57,802 nt of DNA from Mucidula mucida (Eukaryota > Basidiomycota > Agaricomycetes > Agaricales > Physalacriaceae). The notes beneath the pieces were generated by a model, which was not told where the DNA came from, did not search any database, and saw only the letters and a list, made by a program, of their open reading frames with translations. Position 1 is the first letter of the stretch. Each line of letters starts with the position of its first letter. Position numbers and translations under genes: made by a program. Shown here one piece after another: positions 10,001-20,180 of this stretch. The DNA lies in NCBI GenBank assembly GCA_015501055.1, contig JADNYV010000224.1:1-57802 (forward strand). Direction: 5' to 3'.

Positions 10001-11450
10001 GCCTTGATAAGCGTTGTAGACTCTTTATTGAGTACAGTTGCGAAGCCCTAGGAGAAGTCAGTGCTGTAGTACAATCATCTGAATGAAATACATACACTGT
10101 CATCGATCTCAACAATCAATACGTCCGCATATACCTCTTGCAAGAAGGTGACCCAGCGCTTTGGTATGACATACCAACCATCCTCCATTCGAGCCAGTTC
10201 ATTCACATAGAAGTGAGCGCGTCGACCCTCGTACATCGGACTCAAGAGATCACAGTCCATATCCTTCTGCCATTTCTGGTCATGCCAGATTTCACGTATC
10301 ACCCCATCTTCGGGGATCTCTGGATAGACACAGATATGTTTCCGCACCTCGGGTGATGCCCAATCCTGTGTATTTTGAGTCTCTCATAGATAAAATCATC
10401 GATTCAACGTGACTTACCTGCGCGATAAGGTGCCGGGGATCATTGATGTAAAAGACGTTCCCAAAATGAGACTTAGCTGGGATTGTTGGTATCCCAGACC
10501 TGCTACGAATACTCTTCTGAATGTCGCTAAATGGTCAAATGACGGGACATCTGGGGCCCCAAGTTCTCTCAGAATCCACAAGAATACACGCATTAAGGAG
10601 TTTGAGATTCGCAGTCGCGGTAGATTGTCCAGAGTATCTAGTAAAAACATCTTGAATGGACTATTAGAATTTGGATCGGAAAAACTGTGTATGAATGGCG
10701 ACTTACCGTCTTGGAATCATATGGGTAGAACACCTCATTACGCGATGGAAGAGAAGACACGCTCGGTTCCAAAGTGGGAACTTCTGACCAAAATGGAACA
10801 AAGTCAGGTGCATGTTATCTTCAACGCAAACCATCATCAATGTACTTGCTGTCTCTAGGATTTCTGCAAACAGGGCATCTTCCTGGTCCTCTGTCGTCTC
10901 CAGCGGCTCTCCACTATGGAGACCCAGTGCATCTGCCATAGCGTGCATGTTCCATAAGCCACGATGTTCGAACTCGCAATCTAGGCGCTCGGACTGTGCA
11001 TCCAAGATCTCATTGTTGGTCGGATGGAGGGTAAAGTCATCGACAGAAAACTTGTACGCGTCCAGTTGGTCCATATCAATACGCGCATTAACATGTGGTT
11101 CAGATCGTATGCGTGCATCGACAGCGGTTATGGCTGAAAGTTGCAAAGGTTGCTGCCGCTGTTGTCGTGCTTGCTCTCTCGCCGCATTTATGCGCTGCAG
11201 ATTCTTGTATCTCTCTGCTGCAGCATGGTGTTGATCACCATTAACATGTGAAGTCGCACTGCTCCGGAGGATCCACGACTTAGCAGAAAGAGGAGGGAAA
11301 GGCTGAGTGTTTCCGTGACAGATTGTGCAAAGAACTTTGGAGTCTGTTGTGTCCTCCACAAAGACTGAAGAGTTTACTTGTGTGAGTCTAAATTCTGCGT
11401 CAAGTTCTTCTCGTTAACTCACAATTTGGCAGAGCTTTCTTAGGTGGCAT
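7098..11450 (-). pseudogene. Plavaka family transposase, multi-exon, with frameshifts
   Basis: The model starts at ATG 11450-11448 ('MPPKKALPN', intron 11422-11377) and ends at the stop at 7098. An N-terminal Cys/His finger is present ('CTICHG', then a His pair). The conserved Plavaka core follows: '[14 protein letters not shown]', '[11 protein letters not shown]', 'WASPEVRK', 'YPEIPEDGVIREIW', 'HFYVNELARMEDG', 'RALAEGDPLYTSFV', 'SGNRTKQWNKHWNVYMTH', 'GFDPTKDTPVEILHTILLG', 'KIKLHLLAHIPDDI', 'SILSNHLAPSRDIA'. The C-terminus is basic, then acidic ('DSGEEDSSSDDEEDD'). Introns of 46-62 nt with CTGAC-like branch points join the exons. Two places need a one-base shift that no intron explains, near 10530 and near 9715, so this copy probably encodes no full transposase. 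Sequencing error is the alternative. Confidence 0.85.
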
Positions 11451-11824
11451 TTTGTCAAGCAGTTCACGTGTCAGTCACAATTGCGTGACCTCCGTGACTT
11501 TTTGCGCAAGAACACTGTTTTGTGCCTTCCTCTGCACCTGGATATAAGATACTCAGCTAGAGAGTGTATTCTGTATATATAAACATAATCTAGTACTAGG
11601 TTTATCTTAGAACACACTCCTCCAAGCTCGGTGGTGCAAAGATTTGGTGAATTGAGGGGGAGACCCACATGATTCCGAGATCTCAAGACCTCGGGTTCGA
11701 TTCTGCGATCGACCATTTCTCAAAATTCAACCTCGACCATCCGGCCTACCCTACACAGCCCAGCACGAATCGGGCGATAACAGGGGCCTCATTGCCATTT
11801 TTTTCTTGCCTTTCAACCACCACC
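11451..11824. promoter_or_regulatory. Divergent promoter region inside the Plavaka element
   Basis: This region separates the transposase start (11450, minus) from the second gene (11825, plus). It holds AT-rich stretches ('tgtatatataaacataatc' near 11571) that could serve as TATA elements, but no certain site. A B-box-like 'GGGTTCGATTC' near 11694 does not belong to a foldable tRNA. Confidence 0.4.
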
Positions 11825-13167
11825 ATGTCAGTCCCTCCCATTTCCCCGTCTTCTTCACCCCCCTCCGACGATGATAACCCCATGAACGGCATTCTTGCGG
11901 CTATGAAAACGCCACAGGCCAGTTGTGTCCTTAGCAAGCGCCCAACTCCCAATAATGAGGACTTCGACGAGCTCGAAGATGACAGTGCTCCGGGCGGTAC
12001 CAGTGGTAACCCACTGACTACTAACCCGTTCACGACTCCCACCGGTCCTAACCCCAATGATTTGATTGCTGTCAAGAACTTCGCTGCAAGGAAGAAGCTC
12101 AAAACTGAGCAACTTGCCGAGGTCGAGGTTTTCCTTCAGGTGTGTCTTCGTTGTCAGCTCTAACTGCATACTAATTCCTGCATTCTCCACTCAGGACCCG
12201 CCGCATGTTCGTGACGCCAAGACGTTTGCACTGCTCCATTCTGTCTTCAACAAAGTCGAGGAGATTATTGTCGCGACACCTGCCTTTGAGGTCTCCGACG
12301 ACCTACGCAAGAACATCAACTCGTATTCTGTGGCCATGCTTCTTTCCAGTCACATTGCCTCTTACAAGGGTGCTCCTGCAACGGACTCGCTTCTTGTGAG
12401 TCTTTTTGCCATTCCGTCGTCAAAGCCTGAACCATGTTTATCTCATAGAAACTCCTGCTCCGCCTTCCTCTAGGAATTCCCGCAGGCATTACAGCCAATG
12501 CCGCCGACTATAATCGACTCCAATCTGCTGTCAGCGACGCCCTCACTCAGACAAGGGCCACGTTCAAGAAACATGTATGATGTCTCCTTCATCGTTCCAG
12601 CCTTATCTCATGAATCCTTAGCTGGCTATCAGGAGGAAGGGTGGTCCCGAGCCCGACATATTTACTCTAGCCCGTACATTCATCAAGAACACCAAGTGTG
12701 AGCTCTCCGTGCCCCTTTGCTGTCGCATTGCCCTCATGGTGAGTGCCATATTTCTTCTCAAATGACTTTCCCTAACCCTCAACAGCGCATGGTTTTCAAG
12801 AAACACACTGCGAACGACTTTTGGGATAAGCTCGACGCCCAGTATGCCGTGATTGTCCAGGGCGCGAAGGGTAGTGCTACGGCACTTGTCAGGTTGTTGT
12901 CATTATTGTCTTTACGCTTTCTTTTGCTGATATTGTTCCAGGGCTTTTGAATTCATCTACGAGAGCGACAAGAAGCAGCACATTGGAGACGGTTCGGGTG
13001 TAGGGCCTCGCCCGGATGCCAGCATCAGCGGTATACAGCAGCAGGTTGACGACCTGATGCTTGCCGCACAGTTGGATGTGATGACCACTGCCGCCGCCGC
13101 CACATCTGCAGCCCAGCAGGCTGCCGAGTCGTCGTCGCCCGACGTGTTCACCTCTCAAGCGGCGTAG
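11825..13167 (+). CDS. Uncharacterised second protein of the Plavaka element
   Basis: Six exons can be joined in frame: 11825-12139, 12195-12395, 12449-12574, 12622-12738, 12784-12892 and 12942-13167. The start 'MSVPPISPSS' and the stop TAG at 13165-13167 fit. The product is about 364 residues. It has a disordered, acidic Ser/Pro/Asn N-terminus ('DDDNPMNGILAAMK', 'FDELEDD'), then a mostly helical middle ('FAARKKLKTEQLAEVEVFLQ', 'AFEVSDDLRKNINSYSVAML', 'CELSVPLCCRIALMRMVFKK', 'FWDKLDAQYAVI') and an Ala/Ser-rich tail. I recognise this as a recurrent hypothetical protein type in Agaricomycete genomes but know no function. It lies wholly between the TIRs, divergent from the transposase and with all frames intact. 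Inference: an accessory protein for transposition, expression or targeting. Confidence 0.75.
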
Positions 13168-13651
13168 TCGCGACTCGCCATCAAGTAGCCATTCACCTTG
13201 CATACCCCACAGTCATTACAGCATCATGCCTTACCACCCTTGTGCCAGTCTCATATATCATAGCCGTAGTCATTTCGCATTCTTCCACTGTTTTCATAAT
13301 GCTATTTTAATGATTTTGATTTTTTAAACCCTGCTGTGATTCCTAAGGTGTCTGTGTAACATGCAGAGCCTACAATAAAATGAGGTGGGTACCTCAGCTA
13401 GCCAACATCTCTTCAACCTTACAACAACAGGATCACCATGGCTGTCAAACGAGAATGTTGATGTCGGGACTCGATGCACTTGACATGGTTCCCCGCCGTT
13501 TGCCCACATGGAATCCATCTTGACGACTCCCTTGAAGCCATCCGCTGTCGGGTCCCCTGGATCAAGGGTCTCCCCCATTACGATTTCTGATGTCTTCCAC
13601 ATGGACTCCGACTTGCAGCAAGGTGAGAAGCTCATGTGTCATGCACGATTG

Positions 13652-13688
13652 TTCCACCTCGATCCAACCTGGAGGCACTTTGGCGGTG
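13652..13688 (-). repeat. Plavaka right terminal inverted repeat
   Basis: Its reverse complement begins CACCGCCAAAGTGCCTCC and matches 6817-6853 with three mismatches. It is followed by TA (13689-13690). Confidence 0.9.
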
Positions 13689-14027
13689 TAGCTTTCGTCG
13701 TATGGACTACCGACCTACTTCTTACATACTATTCTATCCTCAGAATCATAGCAGCAGTGTGTCTGCCTGGAAGGAGGATTGACGTAGAGATTCGTACTAG
13801 CTTCGACGAACACGTTTGACCTGCCATGCACCGGGGTAACTAATTTGGACCGAATCCGCTTACTGCTCAGAAAGTACGGAAATGATTATTGTGGGGGTTC
13901 TTGGGAGGATCGCAGACGTAAATGAGCTTTGGCGAAGTGGGGGACAAAAAGGAACCCGATCTCGAGGCGTGACAAGTAGACACATGCCGTGACATCCTCC
14001 GCGATTTTTAGCGGATTTGAGGCTTAA
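13689..14027 (+). repeat. Segmental duplication copy A, segment 3 (right end)
   Basis: This matches 43235-43587, including 'acatgccgtgacatcctccg'. After 'ggcttaaaccc' the two copies become unrelated, so the right end of the duplication is near 14027/43587. I see no gene in it, and 14028-14344 also holds none. Confidence 0.85.
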
Positions 14028-14344
14028 ACCCTCCAAAATATTGGGGATCTTAGGCCCATTTGAGACCTTTGATCCGCTGGAGTCATAGGGGAGCTTACCA
14101 GGGCCTACGAAATGGTAGGTAGGTCACTCCGTAGTAACCTAAACCTGCGCGCCGTTGTACAAGCTGTTGACCGGAGAGCCAGAACGTGCTACAGCTGGAA
14201 GATAGCGAACAAACTACTGAAATACTAGTACATTGGGCTACCAGATTTACACGCATTGAGACCACAAAACTCAACAGATATCTATGAATTATTGACAGAG
14301 TGTTTTCGTACGCCTCTGATTCTCTCGCGCTCCGCGATACATAT

Positions 14345-15505
14345 TCATAGGCGGCTCGAACTCGCCTCGAACTCGATCAGGTTAACGTCGATGATGCGCT
14401 TCGGCCTTGGTTGGTAAATGGTCAGGACGCCAAAATCGTGCACCAACCTGGTGAGGCACATGGGGTTGGAGGAGGTACCGTCGAGGTTGTAGACGGCCTG
14501 CGCCGACCCGGGGGCGATGTTCCTCGTCCTGCATCGTCCGGATTCGACGATGGGATCTTGGGAAGGGTTCCATTGGCCGGAGTGGTAGGGAATCGAAAGG
14601 CGGCCGATGCTGAAATCTAGTGGCAATGGACACAGCGAGACGTCTGGATGATACGAGAGATGAAGCTCGCTCAACAGGGCATTTCCCATGGGAGACGTGA
14701 ATTCCATGTAGATTAAGAGGTCGTCAATAGCAGCCTGCATCTCTCTCAGAGCCGCGCCGTTGTAGTATGGCATGAACACCCTCAGACGGGTAATGTCCAG
14801 CAAACACATCTCCCACTCGTTACAGTCAATGTCCATTGAGCCCGTGTGTGGCGAAGCGATCTCATCGCTCACGATCTCCCACATTCTTTTGTATTCGGCG
14901 AGATGCTTGAGGTGGGCGATGTCAAGTCTACACAAGAATAAGTGAGTTGTTGAACAGAAAGGTAGAGACTCGGAGACTCACTCTTCCGCATCGAAGAGTA
15001 TATCTTCTCCCAAAGTTTGTAAGGCGATAAGGTAAATCACTCGCAATACCAACAAATACTTGTCGGCAACCTGGGCGACGCCAAAGTCAGCTGGTTCGAG
15101 TAATCCCGATCCCGACTCGGAGTGTAAGCGGGAGGCGAAGACGGTCATGTAGAAGAGCGAAAACGGGGTCTGGTATGGGGAGCGAACGAGCTTGTGAATG
15201 CCGTCGTAGACAGCGCGATAGTCCGTGGACGTTACCCCTTCGCTAGAGAGTCATTTCAGCATAAAGATAGATGAAAGAAGAATGAATACGAACACGACTT
15301 TGTCGGCGTCTTGCATCCCAGTTGCGACTGAGAAGAAGATCGCACAGAGCCAATCGGCTATGAATGTTTGATACCTCTGAAGTGCTCGGAATTGCGACAT
15401 CTTCGGCATCGTGTTGTAAAAAATGGTGAGGGCGTTGACGTTAGAAGATGAAGGTCGTGGAAGAGTGAGAGAGGCGCCGCCAGAATATTCGGGTATATAC
15501 CACAC
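14345..15505 (-). CDS. Unrecognised multi-exon protein
   Basis: At least three exons read on the minus strand. One is about 15505-15300 ('SQFRALQRYQTFIADWLCAI' to 'DADK'). A second is about 15240-14985 ('STDYRAVYDGIHKLVRSPYQ' to 'GEDILFDAEE'). A third starts about 14935 and ends at the stop at 14345. Introns begin GTCGTG or GTGAGT and end CTCTAG or TGTAG. The predicted protein is soluble with many hydrophobic-helix residues and no motif I can name. The true start is uncertain and may lie upstream (see 15506-16001). Function unknown. Confidence 0.5.
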
Positions 15506-16001
15506 CTTCCGTAATCAATTCCATCGAGCAAACAATGATCAGTTCAGGGTCATGCCTGTGGACTTGGACCAGTCACACTGAGGACAATGGCACCTGGGTT
15601 TATTTGATCGGTGTGAATGTGGACGATGTGGACAAATCAACTCACAGCACTGGAGGAATGTTAGCGCGGAGAAAATGGCGCGCCGCCATAGAACACGATC
15701 GATTGTCCGAAGTTGGGGAACAAAGCAGCCCCCGCGACGCGCTTTCAGCAAATTGCGTTTCTCCAGCGCTGTACAATGGTGTAATGTCTTTGTCTGCATT
15801 TTCGACAATGGGCTGAGATTGTGGACAAGAAGATCTAAGAGAAATGACATTCCCAGTTTCGCTTACAATGAGGAAAGTGCTCCGGATACTCGTCCGAGTC
15901 GACTTTTCCAAAGACGCGGGTGTGGTATTACCGATAGCAGAAAGTAGTCTAAGAAGGATTGATATCCCGAGGGCATTCCTTTTCGACGCTAGAGCCGCCA
16001 T
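15506..16001 (-). CDS. Possible upstream exons of the unrecognised gene
   Basis: A frame starting ATG at 16001 ('MAALASKRNALGISIL') meets a GTAAGC...CTCTTAG intron near 15885-15840. An open stretch 'KARRGGCFVPQLRTIDRVLW' follows. I could not join these to one another in a consistent phase, so they may be exons of the gene at 14345-15505, a separate short gene, or decay. Low confidence. Confidence 0.25.
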
Positions 16002-16419
16002 TCACAGGTATCCGCGACACACGACTTATTGTGTGGCGGTTCGTTGAATAGTTTGGATGAGTTACGTAACGGACTGTCGGTGCTTCGGAATCTTCCGGCT
16101 GGCACTGATCAAAACGCCAATCTTTCCACCATGAAGGAGAGAGTATACATTCAGAACGTGATGATTCTCCGCCTCATGTTTGACAGCGAAAATTGACATC
16201 GAAGCCTCAATGTGATTGCTCTCCATTACAAGTCACAAGTAGGCATACCTAAGAAACTCTCCTCGACAGATGATCTTTCACGGTGGCTTACTACATCAGG
16301 CTTCTTCTATTCATCTCCGGAGCATCAATTCTCAGTGCTCCGGGATTGGTTGAATTCGACGTAAGGAGCTCTATATAGGCAGCTGATACCTAGGATTCGC
16401 TTCCCCCACTTTTCTTCTC

Positions 16420-17725
16420 ATGTCCGCAAACGTTACCCAATCGATTCCCGATGAACTCTTTCCGCCTCCAGATGTGGTCAAGTACCTCCTCTCCACCGTA
16501 CTGAATACATATGTTCTCGAGATCCTCTGCTATGCGGCGTATACCGTTGTTTACTTCCTTTCGATGCGTCAGATCTGTACGTGGATTCTGCATTCAAGCG
16601 GCTTGTATTATCGCTGATTTTTCCTTTGCTTAGTGTTTTCTGGTAGTTCAAAAGCCCAGGTGAGGCGTAAAGCCCTGGCTAGCACAATCACCATCCTTTG
16701 GGCGGTTTTGACCATGCGCGTGGGCTGCGTGTGGCACTTTATCAACGCCGTGTATCTCGAACATGGTGAGACGCGTGAGACCGAGTTTATCTGGATGTTT
16801 GGGCCCCGCGGACCCAAACCAGTCGAGACGTTCGCGTCAGTCACTTTGTTTACCTTGATATTCGTAGCGGATTTGATTATGGTGAGTGTGCTGATCTACC
16901 ACTCGACTGTCGAGCACTTATCGGCATTCATAGATATGGCGCTCTTGGGCGATATACGCGCGTAGTTGGATAGCCGTCATTCTACCAGTGCTTACCGTGA
17001 TCACAGGCCTGAGTGCGTTTCATTACTGCATGATTCCAGCACCTCTCAACTTCGTCGTAGTTGCTGTTAGCATCCAACTAACCCTCGACTACTTGCCTCC
17101 TCCCAGCGACGACAAATTGCTACTAATAGAATTCCCGCGCTGTTCAAAATCAACTGGAACACCATCTACTTTGCCATGATCGTCTCCACAAACACGCTCT
17201 GCACCCTCTTGATTCTCGGGCGGATCCTCTTCCTCATCGGGTGGCGCCAAGCCGTGAAAACATATCGTGGTATCGTAGCCATCATGGTGGAATCAGCGCT
17301 CCTGTACTCAGGTGCATTCATCATTCGCATCGCCATGATATTGTCAGAGCCCGGCGATGGCTCGAACGTTTCGGCATTGTACGTTGATGCATGCTCCCGT
17401 CAATCACAGTAAGGACATCTTCTCTCGTTGTATTACTATCGAATCAGCATACTGATGGAAGGTATAGTGCCTTGCTCCGACGCTCGTCATCGTACTGGTG
17501 CTAGCTGGGCGCAGCACGCCTACAGTCACGCCTGCTAGCCCGCCGAACTCTATCCCGCTGAAGCCACTTTCTGGAGGAACGCTGGAGTCTAGGGTTCAAT
17601 TTGCGACTGTCGCATCGGCGTCCACTGTGAATACGGATGCAGAGCGGGATGCGGACTGTTCATATGAGGTCCGGATCAGCAATCTCTTGCAGGAAGTTAA
17701 ATCGGAGAAGACGCCTTCTGTGTAG
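16420..17725 (+). CDS. Serpentine (7-TM) membrane protein of the Agaricomycete-expanded type
   Basis: Exons: 16420-16576, 16634-16881, 16934-17056, then 17107 onward. The start 'MSANVTQSIPDELFPPPD' is followed by hydrophobic helices: 'LEILCYAAYTVVYFLSM', 'ALASTITILWAVLTM', 'FASVTLFTLIFVADLIM', then 'IWRSWAIYARSWIAVILP', then 'TIYFAMIVSTNTLCTLLIL', 'AIMVESALLYSGAFII', and a last helix 'LAPTLVIVLVLAG'. A cytosolic Ser/Thr-rich tail ends at 17725. The 'D-x-x-x-IWRSW' pattern after the third helix is typical of this large family of uncharacterised fungal membrane proteins. Near 17388 the frame leading into the last helix appears shifted by one base, so this copy may be damaged. The locus resembles an orphan receptor or transporter-like protein; its role is unknown. 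Confidence 0.65.
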
Positions 17726-18050
17726 AGAGGGATTCGCTCCGACCAATGCTCTCTTATTTCATGATACGGACGTTTGCTGTTGCTGACTACTATATTCATT
17801 GACGCATCATCACGCCACGGAAAATATATTAGTGTTATCGCTCTTGCTGTTGCTGGGGGAGCTTTTGGGGAGTATTGTCCCGAGCGCGCAATCACTACGC
17901 CATGATCATTTACAAGTAACGTCGCTTGTTTCAAAGATTATAAATTGAATGCCTATTGGTATTCCTAGTAAAGCGACCGTCCACAAAAAAAAGTCCGTCT
18001 TAAAGAAAGTTAAAGATGTCGTCTATCGAGACTTCCTTCAAACTTCGGTA
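17726..18050. other. Intergenic region between convergent genes
   Basis: This lies between the 3' ends of the 7-TM gene (plus) and the M43 protease gene (minus). It is AT-rich with no coding frame of note. 'aaaaaaaagtccgtcttaaag' near 17985 could lie in the 3' UTRs. Confidence 0.5.
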
Positions 18051-19285
18051 TCATAGCCACCCTCTTCCAAAACTGCCTTCATGCCACCTCATTGAACCGT
18101 GATATCGACCTTGCGGAAAGTCCTCATTTGGGCCTGCAGGCGCTGGATCTGTCCCGCCGTGAACAATGTCGTCCGAGTAGTCCATATAGTTGTCTAGGAA
18201 GAAAGTGAATACGGAAGTAAATCAAAAAGGTACATGGAGGCTTACGAATGGGATCAAATACGGCCTCGTTGCAGCTATGACGACTGACAGGGCACCCGTC
18301 TGTCGAACTGAACTGCGCTGGGGTATCCGCTACCTTGTCGCCGTCGTCTTCGTTTTCACAACCGCCCTATTGTTCACCGCGATGAGAACACAGCGAAGTC
18401 TTGGGACTCAGCCACCTACCTCGAATGTATGGTACAACCCAACCCAGTGGCCGGCTTCGTGAGTAAGGGTCTTGCCGAGGTTGTACTTCTCGAAGACACC
18501 GCCGGGAAGCGAAGTCCATTTCAGCACGATACCATCATCCCAGGGCTTCCGCGAATAATCCTCAGGGAAAGTAGCATATCCTAGGATACCGCTGACGAAG
18601 AAACTATAAGTCATGGCAGGTTAAGTTTTGCAATACTAAGAAAAGTGATTGTACAAACCCGACACTGTAGACGTTCAACGTGGTGGCATCTCCTTGGCGA
18701 AGAGCAGTCTTCATATCGTCCTGCATGGCGGTTCTATGGCGGTCAACACGATGAGCGACAAGCGGACCATACGCAATGACAACTTACCCGTGGGCCACAC
18801 TTTGGAACCACTCCTTGTTCTCGGAGTATGCGATATCGGAGAGCTGCCATGATACACCAGCGCTCCCAAAATCGGCATTCAAAACGTCGATCTGAGCAGC
18901 GATTTGCTCTGCGCTGCGAGGATCAAATTATTCTCAACAGGCTCACCCAAAATCGCAATCAAGCTTACTCGAGGTATCCGCCTTGGTACGTAGTGTTCTC
19001 GTAAATGACATTCCAAAAGATGGGAATAGGCCCTGTCTTGAGGTCCCCGCGAGGCGTAGCTTGCGCCTTGGCGGCGAGGAAGTGCTTCTCAGCAGCCTCT
19101 CGACGTTCTTTGCTTAGATCAGTGCTGCAACGACTGAAAGGACGACGTCAGTGGATAGAGAAGAATGGGTAGATAAAGACTGAAGAAGTAGACGTGACAT
19201 CCCTCTGCATTATGACTGGAGGAGGCACAAAGGCGAGAACGGCGGAAGCGCCGGAGAGAAGAGCGAGTGTCGTCCCGAAAAACAT
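18051..19285 (-). pseudogene. Secreted M43-type (MEP1/pappalysin-like) zinc metalloprotease, C-terminus frameshifted
   Basis: The model starts at ATG 19285-19283 with a clear signal peptide ('MFFGTTLALLSGASAVLAFV'). Exons carry 'PIPIFWNVIYENTTYQGGYL', 'FGSAGVSWQLSDIAYSEN', 'DATTLNVYSVG' and '[10 protein letters not shown]'. The zinc site '[14 protein letters not shown]' (about 18429-18461) matches HExxHxxGxxH of peptidase family M43B, followed by 'DTPAQF' and 'NYMDYSDD' with the Met-turn. Short introns separate the exons. Right after 'NYMDYSDD' the expected Cys and 'F-T-x-G-Q' region is found one frame off, so several bases seem to be lost near 18150. The current frame runs on to a stop at 18051-18053, while the older stop lies at 18089-18091. 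Such proteases are extracellular and degrade protein; this copy is probably impaired. Confidence 0.75.
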
Positions 19286-20180
19286 GATGAAAGAAGCAGA
19301 GCGCAAAAGGTGTGTCGAAAAAGCAAAGAAAAAGACACGAAAAGAAGAAGATGAAAAGGATTGAACGGAACCCCAAGAAGAAGAAGAAGAAACAAAAGAC
19401 GGGTCCGTCGAGGGAACGAAAAGAATGAGGAACTGCCCTGAGCTCCAGTTGCTCTTTATACTTGCCCGGGAATATCAAGCGGAAAATTATGTCGCCTTCC
19501 GAAATACATCTGCGCACTGCCGACGAGTCAGATACACTTCAAAGACTACTAGAGCGTGAATCCTACCCGTCAAATCTATTGTGATGTTTGTATTGAAGCG
19601 ATGGCCATAATTCAAAGTCTCAGCGTAGGACGAGAGCCTGTGTTGGTGTTCGATCTGATCAGCAAGCGATGTCTAGTAGCGGGATGCTTTCAAGACTGAT
19701 ATACACTGCCGCGTGATATCCTGTACGTCCAGCCACTGAGAAAGAAGATGGATGGTATTCATGCGATTTCCCGTTGACCGCCTAGTTCTGCACCATGAGA
19801 ATGTGCAGTCCCACGTTGTAGAGCACTTGAAGAAGAAAACGAATGGAATCCAGGCCATTGTTGGTACAACCATTTCTGCACCACGCGGCACCACGCGTGC
19901 GCCCAGTCACACGGTATAGATAACCATAGCCTTTGTCGTTTTGGAAGGTATTGCCCATGGGCTCGTGCCTCAGGTCAATGACAGCTCTTGATGAACTTGA
20001 TCGTGGAGAAGAACAAGGACGTTCACAAGAGCTTCAGATCCGGCATCTAAACTGGCGAATTCAGGGACACGGGGCCACGTGATGAGTAGTACTTTTTGTT
20101 CCTCGCCACTACAATGGGAAATCAATACTTGCTCCTCACCACCATCACACGTCGTGAGAGACGATTACTACATCCGCACC
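19286..20180. promoter_or_regulatory. Divergent intergenic region
   Basis: This is upstream of both the protease gene (minus, 19285) and the basic-protein gene (plus, 20181). A GAA/AAG-rich purine run lies at about 19325-19400. Several overlapping frames exist, but none has intron signals or recognisable protein. 'ctttatacttgc' near 19453 may hold a TATA-like element for the protease gene. Confidence 0.4.

Larger units (their letters stand above)
6817..13688 (-). mobile_element. Complete Plavaka-type DNA transposon, 6872 bp
   Basis: The termini are defined by three observations. First, 37-bp terminal inverted repeats lie at 6817-6853 and 13652-13688, with three mismatches; both begin CACCGCCAAAGTGCCTCC when read inward. 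Second, a 2-bp TA flanks each side (6815-6816 and 13689-13690). Third, the empty site in copy C near 43234 has a single TA between the same flanks. The element holds a minus-strand transposase gene and a divergent plus-strand second gene, with about 370 bp between their starts. The CAC- ends and short target duplication resemble CACTA-type transposons, to which Plavaka has been related; that placement is from general knowledge. Confidence 0.9.

Noticed and set aside
11640..11725. tRNA-like B box 'GGGTTCGATTC' and nearby stem-like sequence
   Set aside because: The T-arm stem does not pair (ctcgg against tgcga), and no acceptor stem or A box could be placed, so it is not a tRNA gene.
19119..19517. 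Hydrophobic minus-strand ORF overlapping the start of the M43 protease
   Set aside because: It reads a purine-rich promoter tract in the wrong frame; the true signal peptide starts at 19285 in another frame.
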